A stretch of DNA of 64,000 nucleotides from DATJGR01 sp963735085. Lineage in GTDB: Bacteria > Pseudomonadota > Gammaproteobacteria > Pseudomonadales > Azotimanducaceae. The position numbers and the translations under genes are program-made. Shown here piece after piece: positions 62,939-64,000 of this stretch (positions are counted from its first letter, which is position 1; every line of letters begins with the position of its first letter). The stretch is taken from NCBI GenBank assembly GCA_963735085.1, contig CAVTJP010000005.1:496001-560000 (forward strand), written 5' to 3'. Below the pieces are notes generated by a model. It did no database searches. It saw only the letters and a program-made list of their open reading frames with translations, and was not told where the DNA came from.

Positions 62939-64000
62939 ATCGGCGCGGACGGAACATCGCGCTCGACAAGCCGTGGGCGCGCAAATCGTCCGGCACGTCT
63001 TCGCCGCGAACCAATGCGGCACTGAGCCGTGCCATCGACGGTGCTGTCTGTATACCGAAGCCACCTTGACCAACGAGCCAGAAAAAGCCGGGCGCGTCCG
63101 GATCGAAGCCGACCACGGGCAGGCTGTCGGAGACGAACGAGCGCAACCCCGCCCAGCGATGCTCGACACGGGTGACCGAGAGGTTCGTGGCGCGTTCGAA
63201 GCGTTCTATCGCAATCGCAACATCTGTTTCTTCAGGCCGCGCGTCGCACGGCTCGCTCGGCGTCTGATCGGCCGGCGACAACAGCAACCGGCCAGCGTCG
63301 GGCTTGAAATAGAACGCGCTCTCGATCTCGTGAACGATCGGCCAGCGCGCGACACCTGGATGATCGCATCGCAGCAACACCGCGGTTCGACGCTTCGGAA
63401 CGAGTTCGACCCCTGCTATACCGGCGAGATTCGCCAGCCGATCGCCCCACGCGCCGCTGGCATTGACAACCACATCACACTGACGATGCTGTCCGGCCGC
63501 ATTGAGATGCCATCGCCCGTCAACGCGCGTGAGTGCTTCCACCGCGGCTTCCGTTATCAGTTCACCGCCGTTCGCACGCAATACACGGCGAAATCCGTTC
63601 AGCAGGCCGTGCACGTCGATGTCCAGCACGTTTGGGTCGGAAACAACGCGCGCGACCGATTCCGGCCGCAGGATCGGTACGCGTCGCAGCGTCTGCGCAG
63701 CGTCGATTTCCACGATCCCCGGACACAGCGCGCGCCAGCGTTCGAGATACGCATCGACCAGATGCGCTTTGGCCGCCGAGGCGATCATGATGTCACCGCG
63801 TGGAGTCACCAGTGGCGCATCGGCGAACTGCGGCGGCGGACCTTCGAAGAACGCGCGACTCGTGCGCGTGAGCGCAAAGATCGTCGCATTCACGTAAGGC
63901 TCGATGTACGACGCCGCCGAGCGCCCCGAACTGTGATATCCGATTGCGGATTCCGCTTCCAGAACGGTGACAGCGCAATCGCGCGACAGTTCGGCCGCGC
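62937..64000 (-). CDS. FAD-dependent amino-acid oxidase/sarcosine-oxidase-like protein (N-terminus off right edge)
   Basis: Flavoprotein of the DAO/GlpO fold, at least 354 residues visible. The frame is open to the window edge with VTVLEAESAIGYHSSGRSAA, so the Rossmann GxGxxG lies beyond it. Later motifs are VVNASGAWGDRLANLAGIAG, RTAVLLRCDH, and the C-terminal SLPVVGFDPDAPGFFWLVGQ with GGFGIQTAPSMARLS. It probably oxidises a D-amino acid, sarcosine or related amine. Confidence 0.9.
   Translation of the reverse strand, partial: AAELSRDCAVTVLEAESAIGYHSSGRSAASYIEPYVNATIFALTRTSRAFFEGPPPQFADAPLVTPRGDIMIASAAKAHLVDAYLERWRALCPGIVEIDAAQTLRRVPILRPESVARVVSDPNVLDIDVHGLLNGFRRVLRANGGELITEAAVEALTRVDGRWHLNAAGQHRQCDVVVNASGAWGDRLANLAGIAGVELVPKRRTAVLLRCDHPGVARWPIVHEIESAFYFKPDAGRLLLSPADQTPSEPCDARPEETDVAIAIERFERATNLSVTRVEHRWAGLRSFVSDSLPVVGFDPDAPGFFWLVGQGGFGIQTAPSMARLSAALVRGEDVPDDLRAHGLSSAMFRPRR

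Overview
This window is GC-rich and densely coded. It most resembles a Gammaproteobacterium with a broad catabolic lifestyle, perhaps near Steroidobacterales or Nevskiales. The evidence is the CysJI sulfite reductase, NhaB, two large TonB-dependent receptors, and many enzymes of acyl-CoA, terpenoid or steroid type. The lineage is inferred from gene content only. I saw no rRNA, tRNA, CRISPR array, transposase or phage gene.

Layout. 1-4.7 kb: the N-terminal part of an aconitase (minus strand), divergent from cysJ-cysI. 4.7-7.5 kb: an amidase and a GlcD-type FAD dehydrogenase in one overlapping pair. 7.7-11.8 kb: an exported succinylglutamate-desuccinylase-like protein, an LLM flavin/F420 oxidoreductase, a methyltransferase and a HAD-fold lipoprotein. 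12-18.7 kb: an ABC permease fused to an M1 peptidase with its ATPase, a TPR protein and a ThuA protein. 18.8-23.5 kb: SDR, acyl-CoA dehydrogenase, medium-chain reductase and cytochrome P450. 23.5-27.4 kb: a small protein, PIG-L deacetylase, lipoprotein amidase and DAHP synthase. 27.4-40 kb: a catabolic stretch with a VOC protein, sulfotransferase, ThuA, TetR regulator, DUF35/thiolase pair, hydrolase, two more LLM oxidoreductases, an acyl-CoA dehydrogenase-like protein, an amidohydrolase and a class III alcohol dehydrogenase. 40.2-49.2 kb: an ion and osmotic block (SLC13-RCK carrier, MscS, CorA, MscS, SLC12-like carrier, NhaB). 49.2-54 kb: acyl-CoA synthetase, VOC protein, a VapC/Phd toxin-antitoxin pair, alpha/beta hydrolase and enoyl-CoA hydratase. 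54-60 kb: two TonB receptors. 60-64 kb: M20 amidohydrolase, a gamma-glutamylcyclotransferase gene with an in-frame stop, acyl-CoA dehydrogenase and an incomplete FAD oxidoreductase.

Three kinds of non-coding structure stand out. First, a 24-bp inverted repeat of form AAAAC-N14-GTTTT lies upstream of five catabolic transcription units, one directly behind the tetR gene, which suggests a local regulon. Second, two intergenic regions each carry an inverted pair of about 120-bp hairpins with a shared core. Their long stems differ between loci, but ten substitutions are matched on both arms. A third, decayed copy sits upstream of another oxidoreductase gene, and a shared 41-nt leader follows two of the three blocks. 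Third, there are small palindrome families: five GGGTCAGA hairpins, some acting as bidirectional terminators, and a 42-nt double hairpin present twice.

Read together, the catabolic genes suggest uptake of a hydrophobic substrate, CoA activation, hydroxylation, beta-oxidation and thiolase/aldolase cleavage. The substrate itself is not readable from sequence.
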